A DNA stretch of 64,000 nt from positions 186,001-250,000 of the forward strand of contig NZ_FMAD01000007.1 in NCBI RefSeq assembly GCF_900094595.1, in the 5' to 3' direction. Below are positions 39,459 to 48,244 of the stretch, piece after piece. The notes under the pieces are model-generated. The model ran no database searches. It saw only the letters and a list, made by a program, of their open reading frames with translations, and was not told the DNA's origin. Both the position numbers and the translations under genes were made by a program. The stretch's first letter is position 1. Each line of letters begins with the position of its first letter. Source of the DNA: Cupriavidus alkaliphilus (lineage in GTDB: Bacteria > Pseudomonadota > Gammaproteobacteria > Burkholderiales > Burkholderiaceae).

Positions 39459-40184
39459 ATGGCCACCACGACCGGTTCCAATCCCTACAAGCAGGATCTC
39501 TTCGCCGCGTTCCGCGCCGTGCGCAAGCTGATGGCGGACGGCAACGACACCGAGCAGGTATTCCGCATCATGCGCGCGCTCAACGGCCCGTCGATGCCGC
39601 GCAACTTCAGCCGCCTGCTGGCCACGCACGACGGCCGCCGCATGGTCTACCAGCGCATCGAACTGGCCGAGCGCCTGTCCGATCCCGCTTACGTGGCCGC
39701 CTTCGCGCCGGGCACGGTCGGCGCCGCCTATCGCGCATTCCTCGAACAGACCGGATACAGCGCGGACGGACTGGCCAGGGTGTCGAACCTCGACCAGGAA
39801 CCGTTGCTCGAGGACGCCTACTTGTGGTTCGGCCGGCGCACGCGCGACATCCACGATATCTGGCATGTGCTCACCGGCTACCGCGCCGACGAAAGCCTGG
39901 GCGAAGCCGCGCTGGTGGCGTTCAGCTATGCGCAGACCGGCGGCAGGGGCTGGGCCTTCATCGCCATCGCGGCGTCGCTGAAGAGCCTGCGCGTGAGCGG
40001 CAGCCTGGCCTTTGCGCGCGCCGTGCTGGAAGGCTACCGGCTGGGCCGCCGCGCCGGCTGGCTGCTGGGCGAGGATTACGAGAAGCTGCTGCACGAACCG
40101 ATCGACGCGGCGCGCGCGCGGCTCGGGATCGGCGAACCGCGCCGCTACCTGGCCTGCAATCCGATGCAGCAATGGACGGCCTGA
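39459..40184 (+). CDS. Coq4-family protein
   Basis: The 241-residue protein has the Coq4 signature H132-D133-x2-H136 followed by E149 (RDIHDIWHVLTGYRADESLGEA), the metal site of ubiquinone-biosynthesis Coq4. Eukaryotic and some bacterial Coq4 proteins act in C1 decarboxylation/hydroxylation of the quinone ring. No other ubi gene is here. The gene follows the hydrolase by 16 bp with AAGGAG before the ATG, and is followed by a terminator. It is therefore the third member of the BVMO operon. A role in a different quinone- or lipid-like oxidation is possible and I cannot choose. Confidence 0.87.
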   Translation: MATTTGSNPYKQDLFAAFRAVRKLMADGNDTEQVFRIMRALNGPSMPRNFSRLLATHDGRRMVYQRIELAERLSDPAYVAAFAPGTVGAAYRAFLEQTGYSADGLARVSNLDQEPLLEDAYLWFGRRTRDIHDIWHVLTGYRADESLGEAALVAFSYAQTGGRGWAFIAIAASLKSLRVSGSLAFARAVLEGYRLGRRAGWLLGEDYEKLLHEPIDAARARLGIGEPRRYLACNPMQQWTA

Positions 40185-40208
40185 TCGCACGCCTGGCAAA
40201 CCGCGATA

Positions 40209-40237
40209 AAAAAAGCGACCACGCGGGTCGCTTTTTT
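40209..40237. terminator. Terminator of the BVMO-Coq4 operon
   Basis: A perfect 12-bp stem AAAAAAGCGACC with a 5-base loop and T6 tail, 24 bases after the Coq4-like stop and 21 bases before the stop of the convergent nitroreductase gene. It can act in both directions. Confidence 0.9.
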
Positions 40238-40258
40238 GCTTGCCGGTGCCGGGCGTGC

Positions 40259-40846
40259 TCAGACGATGCGGCAGGCTTCGTCGAACGACAGGCGCGGGCC
40301 GCGCGGGTACAGCTTGTCGGCCACGCCATAGCCCAGGTTGCACAGGAAGTTGACCTGCCACTTGCCATCCGGAAAGAACGCCGCGTTGACCTTGTCGGCG
40401 TCGAAGCCGCCCATCGGGCCGCAGTCCAGGCCCAGCGCGCGCGCCGCCAGGATGAAGTAGCCGCCCTGCAGCGAGCTGTTCATCAGCGCGTCGCGCGCGA
40501 TCTTTGCGTCGTTGCCGGCGTACCAGGAGCGCGCGTCGGCGTGCGGAAACAGCTTGGGCAGCTGGTCGTGGAAGGCGGTGTCGAAGGCGATGATCGCGGT
40601 CACCGGCGCCGAGCGCGTCTTGTCGACGTTGCCGGCCGACACGCAGTCCACCAGGCGCGCCTTCTCGGCGGCGCTCTTGACGAACACGATGCGCGCCGGG
40701 CTGCTGTTGGCAGCGGTCGGGCCGAACTTCATCGCTTCATAGATCTGGTGCAGCACGGCGTCGTCCACATGGCGGTCCTGCCACACGTTGTGCGTGCGGG
40801 CCTCGGTGAACAGTTGTGCCAGCGCGGCGTGGTCGATCTGGGACAT
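40259..40846 (-). CDS. Nitroreductase-family protein, RutE-like
   Basis: The 195-residue flavoprotein resembles malonic-semialdehyde reductase RutE and HadB/RutE nitroreductases. Motifs are [18 protein letters not shown] at the N-terminus, [37 protein letters not shown] and [16 protein letters not shown]. The frame would extend 16 codons upstream; MSQIDHAAL at 40846 is the family start. No other rut gene is nearby, so a pyrimidine role is not implied; general FMN-dependent reduction of enals or nitro compounds is as likely. It is convergent with the Coq4 operon. Confidence 0.88.
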   Translation of the reverse strand: MSQIDHAALAQLFTEARTHNVWQDRHVDDAVLHQIYEAMKFGPTAANSSPARIVFVKSAAEKARLVDCVSAGNVDKTRSAPVTAIIAFDTAFHDQLPKLFPHADARSWYAGNDAKIARDALMNSSLQGGYFILAARALGLDCGPMGGFDADKVNAAFFPDGKWQVNFLCNLGYGVADKLYPRGPRLSFDEACRIV

Positions 40847-40934
40847 GCGCGTCCTTTCTGTACGGGAGGTGAGAGAAGGCGCGATTGTACCCAAGCGCTG
40901 GCGCGCCTCGCGACAGCGCCTTTGAGCAACCCGT

Positions 40935-41873
40935 TCAATTCCCTTGCACGTCCGCCTGCGCCGGCGCCGGCGCGCTGCCGCGGCGGGTCAGCCACAGCAC
41001 CCCCGCCAGAATCAGGCCGCCGCCCAGCGCCTGCGCCGCGCCGATCTGCTCGCCCAGCAGCAAGGCCGCCAGCACCACGGTGACCACCGGCTCCAGCGTC
41101 GACAGCATCGACGCCTGCGCCGCGCCCAGGCGCTGCAGCCCGGCAAAGAAGGTCAGGATCGCCAGCACGGTAGACAGCAACGCGATCCCCGCGAGTGCCA
41201 GCCAGCCGCCGGCATCGGCCGGGAACTGCGGCGGCGTGCCGGCGCCGGCGCGCAGCATGCCGACCACGCCGTAGACCAGCGCCGCCGCGGTGCAGATCAC
41301 GGTGGTGGTGGCGATCGGATTGACGCCCGCGGTCAGGCGCGCGCCGACGATGATGTAGACGGAATAGATCACCGCCGCCGCCAGCCCCAGCGCAATCCCC
41401 AGCGGCGAGCCCGCGCCGCCCCCGACCGTCAGCCCGGCCCCGACCGAGCACAGCACCAGTGCCACCACCGCGGCAGTGGTCAGCCGCTCTTTCAGGAAGA
41501 TGGCCGCGAGGATGGTCACGAACAGCGGGTACAGGTACAGCAGCAGCGCCACCAGGCTGGCCTGTGCGTGGTTGAGCGCGCTGAAGAAGCAGAACGACTG
41601 GCCGACATAGCCGATGCCCCCCATCGCCGCCAGGGCCAGCACGCGGCGCCACCGCGGCAGCGCGATGCCGCGCGTGCGCATCACCCACGCCAGCGCCGCC
41701 GCGGCCAGCAGGAAGCGCACCAGCAGCAGCCCGTACACGTCCGCGCCGGCGGCGTAGGCAAAACGGGCGAAGATGGCCATGGCGCCGAAGGCGCTGGCCG
41801 AGACCGCGATCAGCAGCACGCCGGCCAGCTTGTCGCGGGCAGCGGTCGGGGCGGTGGGGGCGGAAGCGCTCAT
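40935..41873 (-). CDS. EamA/DMT-family transporter
   Basis: The 312-residue inner-membrane exporter has ten predicted hydrophobic segments arranged as two EamA repeats (about 17-150 and 165-300). Conserved features include [15 protein letters not shown] in the first repeat and [20 protein letters not shown], the end-of-repeat motif, in the second. The substrate is unknown: members export amino acids and metabolites. The start ATG 41871-41873 leaves the short N-terminal soluble lead; 17 additional upstream codons are unlikely. It follows the nitroreductase region on the same strand (88 bp gap). Confidence 0.88.
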   Translation of the reverse strand: MSASAPTAPTAARDKLAGVLLIAVSASAFGAMAIFARFAYAAGADVYGLLLVRFLLAAAALAWVMRTRGIALPRWRRVLALAAMGGIGYVGQSFCFFSALNHAQASLVALLLYLYPLFVTILAAIFLKERLTTAAVVALVLCSVGAGLTVGGGAGSPLGIALGLAAAVIYSVYIIVGARLTAGVNPIATTTVICTAAALVYGVVGMLRAGAGTPPQFPADAGGWLALAGIALLSTVLAILTFFAGLQRLGAAQASMLSTLEPVVTVVLAALLLGEQIGAAQALGGGLILAGVLWLTRRGSAPAPAQADVQGN

Positions 41874-41973
41874 CGGGCGGGCAGAGAGTCGGCGATCCCG
41901 CATTCTACTTGGCGCCATCGCCACGGTCGGGCCGCCGGCAAGGCTTGCCCCCGTCGTCTACAATGGCGCCACC

Positions 41974-42405
41974 ATGTTCAATCCCTCACGAGAAGAAGTC
42001 CGCCGGTTCTTCTGCGATGCCTGGCAGAAGCAGATCGCAGGCGGCGTGCTGACCCCGCTGGAAGCCATCGCCGTCGACTGGATCGGCGAGCACCCCGAGT
42101 ACCACGCGCTGCTGCGCGACACCGAAGGCGCGCTGGCGCAGGACTACACGCCCGAGCAAGGCCAGACCAATCCCTTCCTGCACCTGGCGATGCACCTGTC
42201 GATTTCGGAGCAGGTCTCGGTCGACCAGCCGCGCGGCATCCGCCAGGCCTACGAGGCGCTGGCGCGCCGGCTCGATTCCCCGCACGAAGCCCAGCACCAG
42301 GTGATGGAATGCCTGGGCGAGATGCTGTGGCAGGCCCAGCGCAGCGGCCAGCCGCCGGACGGCGACCACTACGTCGATTGCGTCAAGCGCCGCGCCAACC
42401 GCTGA
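41974..42405 (+). CDS. DUF1841 protein
   Basis: The 143-residue cytoplasmic protein begins MFNPSREEVRRFFCDAWQK and contains LHLAMHLSISEQVSVDQP and HQVMECLGEMLWQAQRSG. I assign it to DUF1841, common in beta- and gamma-proteobacteria, with no known function. It is divergent from the transporter gene. The start ATG 41974 was chosen because the frame upstream runs through the transporter promoter. The His/Glu-rich helices could hold a metal, but no clear binding motif is present. Confidence 0.85.
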   Translation: MFNPSREEVRRFFCDAWQKQIAGGVLTPLEAIAVDWIGEHPEYHALLRDTEGALAQDYTPEQGQTNPFLHLAMHLSISEQVSVDQPRGIRQAYEALARRLDSPHEAQHQVMECLGEMLWQAQRSGQPPDGDHYVDCVKRRANR

Positions 42406-42538
42406 CCGCCGCCCGCAGGTACGCGCAAAAAGTGCAGCGTACAATTCCTCACAATCCTTTTGGGCGTGCGTGGTAGGCTTTGGGCTCCGAGTTTTCCCCT
42501 AGTTGCGTTGCCATCACCCGGCAACGTCGCTCATCTTC

Positions 42539-43834
42539 ATGCCCCGTAATGCCCTTTTCCCGCGGCAGCGCCTGGCGCCAGCCAGCCGTGCCGTCGCCCC
42601 GCTCTGCCTGTCGCTGATGCTTGCCTGGCCGCTGGCCGGCCATGCCGGCGTGGCGCTGCTGCAGCCGCCACGCGTGATCGACGGCAACCAGCCGCTGACG
42701 CTGACCCTGGTGGTGTCGGCCGACAACACCACGCGCCGCTACCGTATTCCCGACACACTGGAAGTGACCGCCTCAGGCGACCTGCTGGCACCGGTGCGGC
42801 TGGTGCTGTGGCGCGAGGTCTCCGGCCCCGCCGTGGTCAACCTGCGCCGCGGCGAGCATCGCGCCATCCGCTACACGGTGGCGCTGCCGCCGGTGCTGCG
42901 CGGCCACGTGCGGCTGGATGCCACCGGCATCGACGCCGCTCCGGTGCTGGTCACGCTGAACCGGCTGCCCCAGCCGGGCGAGACGGCCACGTCGACGCCG
43001 CCGGTGGCCAGCCAGGCGCCGGCCACAGTGGACAGCGCTGAATCCGCCGACAGCGCCCCCGTCCCGGTGACGGGGATCACCACGGCCGAGGCCACGGCGC
43101 CCGCCCCGGCCGACCTGCGCGACAGCGCCCGGCTGTCGTTCCACGACCCGATGTACTTCCTGGCCGGCGCGCACGGTGGCGCCAACGCCAAGTTCCAGTT
43201 CAGCTTCAAGTACCGCATCTTCGAGGGCGAGGACCCTGCCTCGAAGCGCCTGTTCGACAACCTCTATTTCAGCTACACCCAGTTCTCGCTGTGGGACCTG
43301 AGCGAGGATTCGGCGCCGTTCCGCGACACCAACTACCGGCCCAGCCTGTTCTACTACCTGTCGGATACCGGGGTGCGCAACAGCGTGATCAGCCGGATGT
43401 CGCTGGCCACCGGCCTGGAGCATGAGTCCAACGGCCGCAATGGCGTGGAGTCGCGCAGCATCAACACGGTGTTCGTCAAGCCGACCTTCTATTTTGGCGA
43501 CCAGAACGACTGGCACTGGCGCGTCGCGCCCAAGCTCTACGCCTATGTGGAAAAGGCCGACAACCCGGACATCGCCCACTACCGCGGCTTCATGGACCTG
43601 GGCATCGCCTATGGGCGGCCGGACTCATGGGAGCTTTCGGCAACGCTGCGCAAGGGCACGCGCAAGTGGTACGGCAGCGTCGACGCGCAGCTGACCTACC
43701 CGATGGCGCGGCTGATCCCCGGCACGGCCGGGTACCTGATGGCGGGATATTTCGTCGGCTATGGCGAGAGCCTGCTCGACTACAACCACAAGCTGCCCTG
43801 GCAGTTCCGCATCGGCTACGCGCTGACGCGCTGA
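42539..43834 (+). CDS. pldA: Outer-membrane phospholipase A (OMPLA/PldA)
   Basis: The 431-residue protein has a signal peptide (to about residue 36, AGHAG), an N-terminal region of about 155 residues, and a C-terminal PldA beta-barrel (about 195-431, ending RIGYALTR). Catalytic residues H295, S297 and N309 (TGLEHESNGRNG... SRSIN) reproduce the H142/S144/N156 spacing of E. coli OMPLA. It hydrolyses phospholipids that reach the outer leaflet and needs Ca and dimerisation. E. coli PldA is about 289 residues. The extra N-terminal region is absent there and ends in a Pro/Ala/Thr linker. The ATG at 42539 is preferred over a TTG twelve codons upstream. Confidence 0.9.
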   Translation: MPRNALFPRQRLAPASRAVAPLCLSLMLAWPLAGHAGVALLQPPRVIDGNQPLTLTLVVSADNTTRRYRIPDTLEVTASGDLLAPVRLVLWREVSGPAVVNLRRGEHRAIRYTVALPPVLRGHVRLDATGIDAAPVLVTLNRLPQPGETATSTPPVASQAPATVDSAESADSAPVPVTGITTAEATAPAPADLRDSARLSFHDPMYFLAGAHGGANAKFQFSFKYRIFEGEDPASKRLFDNLYFSYTQFSLWDLSEDSAPFRDTNYRPSLFYYLSDTGVRNSVISRMSLATGLEHESNGRNGVESRSINTVFVKPTFYFGDQNDWHWRVAPKLYAYVEKADNPDIAHYRGFMDLGIAYGRPDSWELSATLRKGTRKWYGSVDAQLTYPMARLIPGTAGYLMAGYFVGYGESLLDYNHKLPWQFRIGYALTR

Positions 43835-43868
43835 CGCGCTGATGCACTGATGCGCTGATGCGCTGAAG
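43821..43868 (+). repeat. 8-bp tandem repeat across the pldA stop
   Basis: Six consecutive copies of CGCTGAYG-type units: CGCTGACG twice, CGCTGATG, CACTGATG, CGCTGATG, CGCTGAAG. The second copy contains the pldA stop codon. Because 8 is not a multiple of 3, the array gives TGA stops in all three frames. Confidence 0.85.
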
Positions 43869-43876
43869 CCGGGCGG

Positions 43877-44308
43877 CTAGCCGGCCAGCGGCTTGCCGCT
43901 GGCCTTCAGGCGCGCATTGGCCACGGCCGCGGCGAACTGCCCGTGTCCGTGCCAGCCGGTGGCCCGGCCCAGCTTCTTGCCGTTCTGGAAGAACATGAAC
44001 ACCGGGATGCCGTGCAGGCCGAAGCGCCGCCCCAGTTCCGGGTGCGCATAGACGTTGGCGTGCAGCCAGTGCAGATCCAGCGCGCGCACCGGCCCGGGGT
44101 TGGCCAGCATCGCCTTCTTCGCCATTTCGCAGTTGAAGCAGTCGACGCCCCAGAAGAACACGCACACCAGCGCGTCGCCGGCCGCGGCGATGGCGCCGTC
44201 GATGGTGGCCGCGTCGACCTCGCGCATGGCAAAGGCGTCAAAGGCGCGGTGGTCCAGATGCGGGGCCGCGGACGGATCCGGCGCGCCGGCTTGCGGTTCG
44301 GTGCTCAT
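43877..44308 (-). CDS. Thioredoxin-like protein with CFNC active site
   Basis: The 143-residue thioredoxin-fold protein has the redox pair in WGVDCFNCEMAKK rather than the classical WCGPC. The cis-proline loop is GIPVFMFF, then NGKKLGRATGW. The N-terminal 30 residues are disordered; there is no signal peptide, so it is cytoplasmic. The CFNC sequence is uncommon and would change the redox potential. It lies 99 bp downstream of grpE on the same strand. The ATG at 44308 follows AGGAG. Substrates unknown. Confidence 0.85.
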   Translation of the reverse strand: MSTEPQAGAPDPSAAPHLDHRAFDAFAMREVDAATIDGAIAAAGDALVCVFFWGVDCFNCEMAKKAMLANPGPVRALDLHWLHANVYAHPELGRRFGLHGIPVFMFFQNGKKLGRATGWHGHGQFAAAVANARLKASGKPLAG

Positions 44309-44359
44309 GATTCGCTCCTGATGCGGTTCGCCCCGGCTGAGGCTCGCTGCCAATGACGA

Positions 44360-44386
44360 ACGCCCGGGCCGGCTGGCACCGGGCGT
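44360..44386 (-). terminator. Hairpin after grpE
   Basis: The arms ACGCCCGG and CCGGGCGT are perfectly complementary (8 bp) with an 11-base loop, 22 bases past the grpE stop. A modest T-rich stretch follows on the minus strand. Confidence 0.4.
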
Positions 44387-44407
44387 CGGGCCGGCACGGC
44401 CGGCGGC

Positions 44408-44983
44408 TTACTTGGGCGCCGCCACCGTGACCAGCGCGGGGCGCAGCACGCGGTCGGCAATGGTGTAGCCGCGCTGGAGCACGGTCACCACGGTGTTGGG
44501 CTCCTGCTCCGCCGGCACCATCGAGATGGCCTGGTGGCGGTGCGGGTCGAACTTCTCGCCTACCGGGTTGAGTTCGACGATCTTGCCGCGCTCGAAGGCG
44601 GCGGCCAGCTGGCGCGCGGTCAGTTCCACGCCTTCGCGCAGCTTGGCGATATCGCCGGAGCCGTCGGCCAGCGCGGCCTGCAGGCTGTCCATCACCGGCA
44701 GCAGGTTGTCGGCAAAGTTCTCGATGGCGAACTTGTGCGCCTTGGCGACATCTTCCTGCGCCCGGCGGCGGATATTCTCACCTTCGGCCACGGCGCGCAT
44801 GTACAGGTCGTAATGCTCGCTGGCCTTGGCTTCCAGGGCGGCCAGCTGGGCCGCCACGTCGTCCACGGCGGTAGCCGCGGTGTCGGGCGCGCCGGTCTCC
44901 GGGCTGGCGGTGGCGGTGCTGGCCACCTCATCGCCCGCAGGCGTCGCAGTCTGGTTGGATGGCGTCTGCTTCTGGTCTTCCAT
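44408..44983 (-). CDS. grpE: Nucleotide exchange factor GrpE
   Basis: The 191-residue DnaK co-chaperone releases ADP from Hsp70 and acts as a thermosensor. A disordered Thr/Ala/Glu-rich N-terminus (1-45) precedes the long dimer helix ([38 protein letters not shown]). The beta-wing carries the family signature [16 protein letters not shown] and [20 protein letters not shown]. The ATG at 44981-44983 is the family start; 44 codons upstream are in-frame but atypical. It is divergent from a tiny membrane-protein gene. dnaK and dnaJ are not in the window. Confidence 0.95.
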   Translation of the reverse strand: MEDQKQTPSNQTATPAGDEVASTATASPETGAPDTAATAVDDVAAQLAALEAKASEHYDLYMRAVAEGENIRRRAQEDVAKAHKFAIENFADNLLPVMDSLQAALADGSGDIAKLREGVELTARQLAAAFERGKIVELNPVGEKFDPHRHQAISMVPAEQEPNTVVTVLQRGYTIADRVLRPALVTVAAPK

Positions 44984-45058
44984 GTCGATCCGTATCAATG
45001 CAGTGTCGCGGCCCGCCGTGAGCTGGCCGCGGGTGGTAAATCGGCGTGTGCCCGACGC

Positions 45059-45086
45059 AGGTGGTGGCAGCTCGCCGCATTTCAAG
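45059..45086 (-). promoter_or_regulatory. Candidate heat-shock (sigma-32) promoter of grpE
   Basis: A perfect CTTGAA (45081-45086, minus) is followed after 16 bases by CCACCT, a 4/6 match to the sigma-32 -10 core CCCCAT. It lies about 80-100 bases before grpE. The -10 is weak, so this is a candidate only. No CIRCE inverted repeat was found here. Confidence 0.3.
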
Positions 45087-45257
45087 AGTGGCGCCGGCGC
45101 GACGCCGAAACACACGGTTACAAAGCCCGGCCCGATGCAATCGACGCCTTATTGCTTTGCGCCAACGCCCTCACTAAGATTCCTAGTAAGAAAAATGACA
45201 AAAATGTCGAGGGCCTTGGAGATGGTTCATTTTTGTGCCGCTTCCGAAAGGTTGGCC

Positions 45258-45431
45258 ATGCATAAGCTCCCAGTCGTGACTTTGTGCCTCGTGGCCGCAT
45301 TGGCGGTCATGACCGTCTTTATCTGCCTGTCCGGCGCCTTCACCCCGCGCGATACGGAGTATGGCAGTGGCAAGGCGGTGTTCAAGCACTACATCGTTCC
45401 CTTCGTCAGCCAGGACGTCGCGCAGGAATAA
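45258..45431 (+). CDS. Tiny membrane protein of unknown function
   Basis: A 57-residue product, MHKLPVVTLCLVAALAVM..., with a single N-terminal hydrophobic segment (about residues 4-27). A short polar tail follows: FTPRDTEYGSGKAVFKHY, then IVPFVSQDVAQE. It could be a membrane-anchored peptide or a cleaved exported peptide. GAAAGG precedes the ATG at 45258, supporting translation. It is divergent from grpE and convergent with hslR. No family recognised. Confidence 0.6.
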   Translation: MHKLPVVTLCLVAALAVMTVFICLSGAFTPRDTEYGSGKAVFKHYIVPFVSQDVAQE

Positions 45432-45493
45432 GCTGCCCCACCTGGCGATCCATCGCGCGGCGGCACCGGCAACGGTGCCGCCGCGCTGCCATC

Positions 45494-45889
45494 TCAGCTG
45501 TTGAAGTCGTCGATGCGGCGGCGGTCACGCTTGGTCGGGCGCCCCTGGAGCTGCGCGGAGGGCTCGGGCTGCAGGCGCCGGCGCTCCGCGTCGGCGGCCC
45601 GGCGCGACTGGCTCTCGGCACTTTCCTGATACAGCGTCTGCGCCACCGGCGCCGGCCCGCGCGCCGCGGCGATGCCCTTCACTTCCAGCTCCCAGCGCTG
45701 CTGGTGTGCTTCCAGCGCAACCTTGTCGCCGGGCTTGACCTCGCGCGAGTTCTTGCACAGCTGGCCGTTCACCGTCACCTTGCCGCGCTCCACCGCTTCG
45801 GCCGCGAGCGAGCGCGTCTTGAAGAAACGCGCGCACCACAGCCATTTGTCGATGCGCTGGCGCGCATCCGCGTCGAAATCCACGTTCAT
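45494..45889 (-). CDS. hslR: Hsp15-type S4 RNA-binding protein
   Basis: The 131-residue ribosome-recycling heat-shock protein binds 50S subunits carrying stalled nascent chains. The S4 domain begins [20 protein letters not shown] and contains [19 protein letters not shown] and GDKVALE, the HslR pattern. A highly basic C-terminus ([14 protein letters not shown]) follows. Its ATG overlaps the stop of upstream hemH (4 bp), so the two are translationally coupled. Confidence 0.93.
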   Translation of the reverse strand: MNVDFDADARQRIDKWLWCARFFKTRSLAAEAVERGKVTVNGQLCKNSREVKPGDKVALEAHQQRWELEVKGIAAARGPAPVAQTLYQESAESQSRRAADAERRRLQPEPSAQLQGRPTKRDRRRIDDFNS

Positions 45890-47001
45890 GCCGCCGCTCC
45901 CCGCGCCTGCGCACGCGTGCGCCGCGCCTCCAGATCATGCGCATGCGGCGTGGCAAGCGGCCAGCCCTGCAGGTGCTGCAGCGCGATCTCCGCCATCGCC
46001 GCCACCCACGGCGCGGCATCGTTCATGCATGGAATGAAATGGAAGTCCTTGCCGCCCGCGACCTTGAACTCAGTCTGGCCTTCCATGGCGATTTCTTCCA
46101 GCGTTTCGATGCAGTCCGCCGGAAAGCCCGGGCAGAACACGTCCACGCGCCCGGCCCCGACCTTGCCCAGTTCCGCCAGCGTCGGCGCGGTATAGGGCTG
46201 CAGCCACTCGGCCTTGCCGAAGCGCGACTGGAACGTCACCTGGTACTGCCCGGGCTGCAGGCCCAGCGCCTCGCCCAGCAGGCGGCCGGTCTTCAGGCAT
46301 TCGCAGTGGTAGGGATCGCCCAGCTCGAGCGTGCGCCGCGGCACGCCGTGGAACGACAGGATCAGCTTGTCGCCCTGGCCGAAATCCGGCATGCCGTGCC
46401 GGCTCCAGTAGGCGCCGACCTGCTGCTGCAGCGCCGAGATATACGCGGGATGGTCATGGAAATGCTTGACCAGCCGCAGCTCTGGCTGGTTGCGCCACTG
46501 GCCCAGCACGCGGAACACCTCGTCGAAGGCCGTGGCCGTGGTGGTGCCCGAGTATTGCGGATACATCGGCAGCACCAGCACCTGCTCGCAGCCCTGGCGG
46601 CGCAGCGCTTCCATCACCGAGGCGATCGACGGGTTGCCGTAGCGCATCGCGCACGCCACCGTCACGTCGTGGCCGTTCTGGTGCAGCAGCCGCTGCAGCG
46701 CGTGCGCCTGGCGCTCGCTGTAGACCAGCAGCGGCGAGCCCGTCATATGGGCCTCGCGCAGCCAGATCGATTCGTACTTGAGCGCCGACGCGCGCGAGCG
46801 CAGCGGCAGGATCACGCCGTACAGCAGCGGCAGCCACGCCGCGCGCGGAATCTCCACCACGCGCGGGTCGGACAGGAACTGCTTCAGGTAGCGCCCCACC
46901 GCCTTGGGCGTGGGGGCATCGGGTGTGCCCAGGTTGACCAGCAGGATCGCCGTGCGCGGCGCCTGGCCGTGCTGGTAGGCCGGTTCGGGAGAAAACGTCA
47001 T
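45886..47001 (-). CDS. hemH: Ferrochelatase
   Basis: The 371-residue enzyme inserts Fe(II) into protoporphyrin IX, the last step of protohaem synthesis. It has [18 protein letters not shown] at the N-terminus, [17 protein letters not shown], the metal-binding histidine in [17 protein letters not shown], and the C-terminal [19 protein letters not shown]. Length is that of non-mitochondrial type bacterial enzymes. The start ATG 46999-47001 ([12 protein letters not shown]) removes 16 unlikely upstream codons. It lies between hrcA and hslR on the same strand. Confidence 0.96.
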   Translation of the reverse strand: MTFSPEPAYQHGQAPRTAILLVNLGTPDAPTPKAVGRYLKQFLSDPRVVEIPRAAWLPLLYGVILPLRSRASALKYESIWLREAHMTGSPLLVYSERQAHALQRLLHQNGHDVTVACAMRYGNPSIASVMEALRRQGCEQVLVLPMYPQYSGTTTATAFDEVFRVLGQWRNQPELRLVKHFHDHPAYISALQQQVGAYWSRHGMPDFGQGDKLILSFHGVPRRTLELGDPYHCECLKTGRLLGEALGLQPGQYQVTFQSRFGKAEWLQPYTAPTLAELGKVGAGRVDVFCPGFPADCIETLEEIAMEGQTEFKVAGGKDFHFIPCMNDAAPWVAAMAEIALQHLQGWPLATPHAHDLEARRTRAQARGAAA

Positions 47002-47107
47002 GTCGCTTCCGGGTTGGCGCGATGCCGGGATGGGGCGGGCGCGGCGCACTGGCGCCGGGCCCGCGCGGCGGGAATAGAGCCGCCGGTCAGACCGGAACGC
47101 AGGACCA

Positions 47108-48142
47108 CTAGTTCTGGCTCAGCGCGCTGGACAGCAACCGCGCGGTAATGTCGACGATCGGGATCACGCGCTCGTAGGCCATGCGCGTGGGGCCGATCAC
47201 CCCCAGCGTGCCGACGATCTGCCCGTCGACCTCGTACGGCGCGGTGATGACCGCCATGTCTTCGATCGGCACCAGCTGGCTTTCGCCGCCGATGAAGATC
47301 TGCACGCCCTGCGCATGGCTGGACACGTCCAGCAGCTGCAGCAGGCTGGTCTTGTGCTCGAACACGTCGAACAGGCGCCGCAGCTTGTCCATGCTCGAGG
47401 CGAGGTCGTCGACTTCGAGCAGCTTGCGCTCGCCGCTGATGTAGACGTGGTCGTCGTCCTCGTCCTCGGCGGCACTGCCGGCCTCGACCGCGGCCTGCAT
47501 CAGCTGCGACATGTCGCGGCGCAGGTCCTGCAGCTCCAGCCGCAGGTGGCTGCGCACGGTGTCGAAGCTCATGCCGGCATAGTGCGAATTGAAGAAATTG
47601 GCGGCCTCGATCAGCTGCGCCGGCGTGTAGGGGAGCTCGGTCTGGATGATGCGGTTCTGCACGTCGCCCTCGGGGCTGACGATGATCAGCAGGATGCGCT
47701 TGTCCGACAGCCGCATGAACTCGATCTGCCGGAACGCCTGCGCGCGGCGCGGCGTCATCACCACGCCGGCAAAGTGCGACAGGTTCGACAGCGTGCGCGC
47801 GGCCGCGGTGATCATGCGCTGCGGGCCCAGCTGCTGGCCGCCGAGCTGGTCCTGGATCTGCCCGGTCAGCTCGGCCAGGTCGGCGTTGCGCTCGAGCGGC
47901 TTGGCAGTCAGCATCGAGTCGACGAACAGCCGGTAGCCGCGCGGCGTCGGGATCCGGCCGGCCGACGTGTGCGGGCTGGCGATAAAGCCCATTTCCTCGA
48001 GATCGGACATCACATTGCGTATCGTCGCCGGCGACAGGTCCAGCCCCGAGTACTTGGACAGGGTGCGGGAACCGACCGGCTGGCCTTCGGCAATGTAGCG
48101 CTCGATCAGGGTCTTGAGCAGCGTTTTGGAACGTTCATCCAT
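47108..48142 (-). CDS. hrcA: Heat-inducible transcription repressor HrcA
   Basis: The 344-residue repressor of class I heat-shock genes binds CIRCE operators and is kept active by GroEL. The winged-helix domain (1-75) contains [31 protein letters not shown] dimerisation/GAF-like domain follows, with FASPH-type spacing to [12 protein letters not shown] and GSVGVIGP-like [20 protein letters not shown]. No CIRCE element was seen in the window, so its targets (typically groESL) lie elsewhere. It is divergent from nadK, 102 bp apart, a conserved beta-proteobacterial arrangement. Confidence 0.96.
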   Translation of the reverse strand: MDERSKTLLKTLIERYIAEGQPVGSRTLSKYSGLDLSPATIRNVMSDLEEMGFIASPHTSAGRIPTPRGYRLFVDSMLTAKPLERNADLAELTGQIQDQLGGQQLGPQRMITAAARTLSNLSHFAGVVMTPRRAQAFRQIEFMRLSDKRILLIIVSPEGDVQNRIIQTELPYTPAQLIEAANFFNSHYAGMSFDTVRSHLRLELQDLRRDMSQLMQAAVEAGSAAEDEDDDHVYISGERKLLEVDDLASSMDKLRRLFDVFEHKTSLLQLLDVSSHAQGVQIFIGGESQLVPIEDMAVITAPYEVDGQIVGTLGVIGPTRMAYERVIPIVDITARLLSSALSQN

Positions 48143-48244
48143 GATGCCCCGATTTTACGCAAGTTTTGGACCTTCTGGCGGACCGGCCGGATGGGCCGCC
48201 GGCGCCTGCTGACAACCGTCACGGCGGTATGGTCTAATCCCGGC

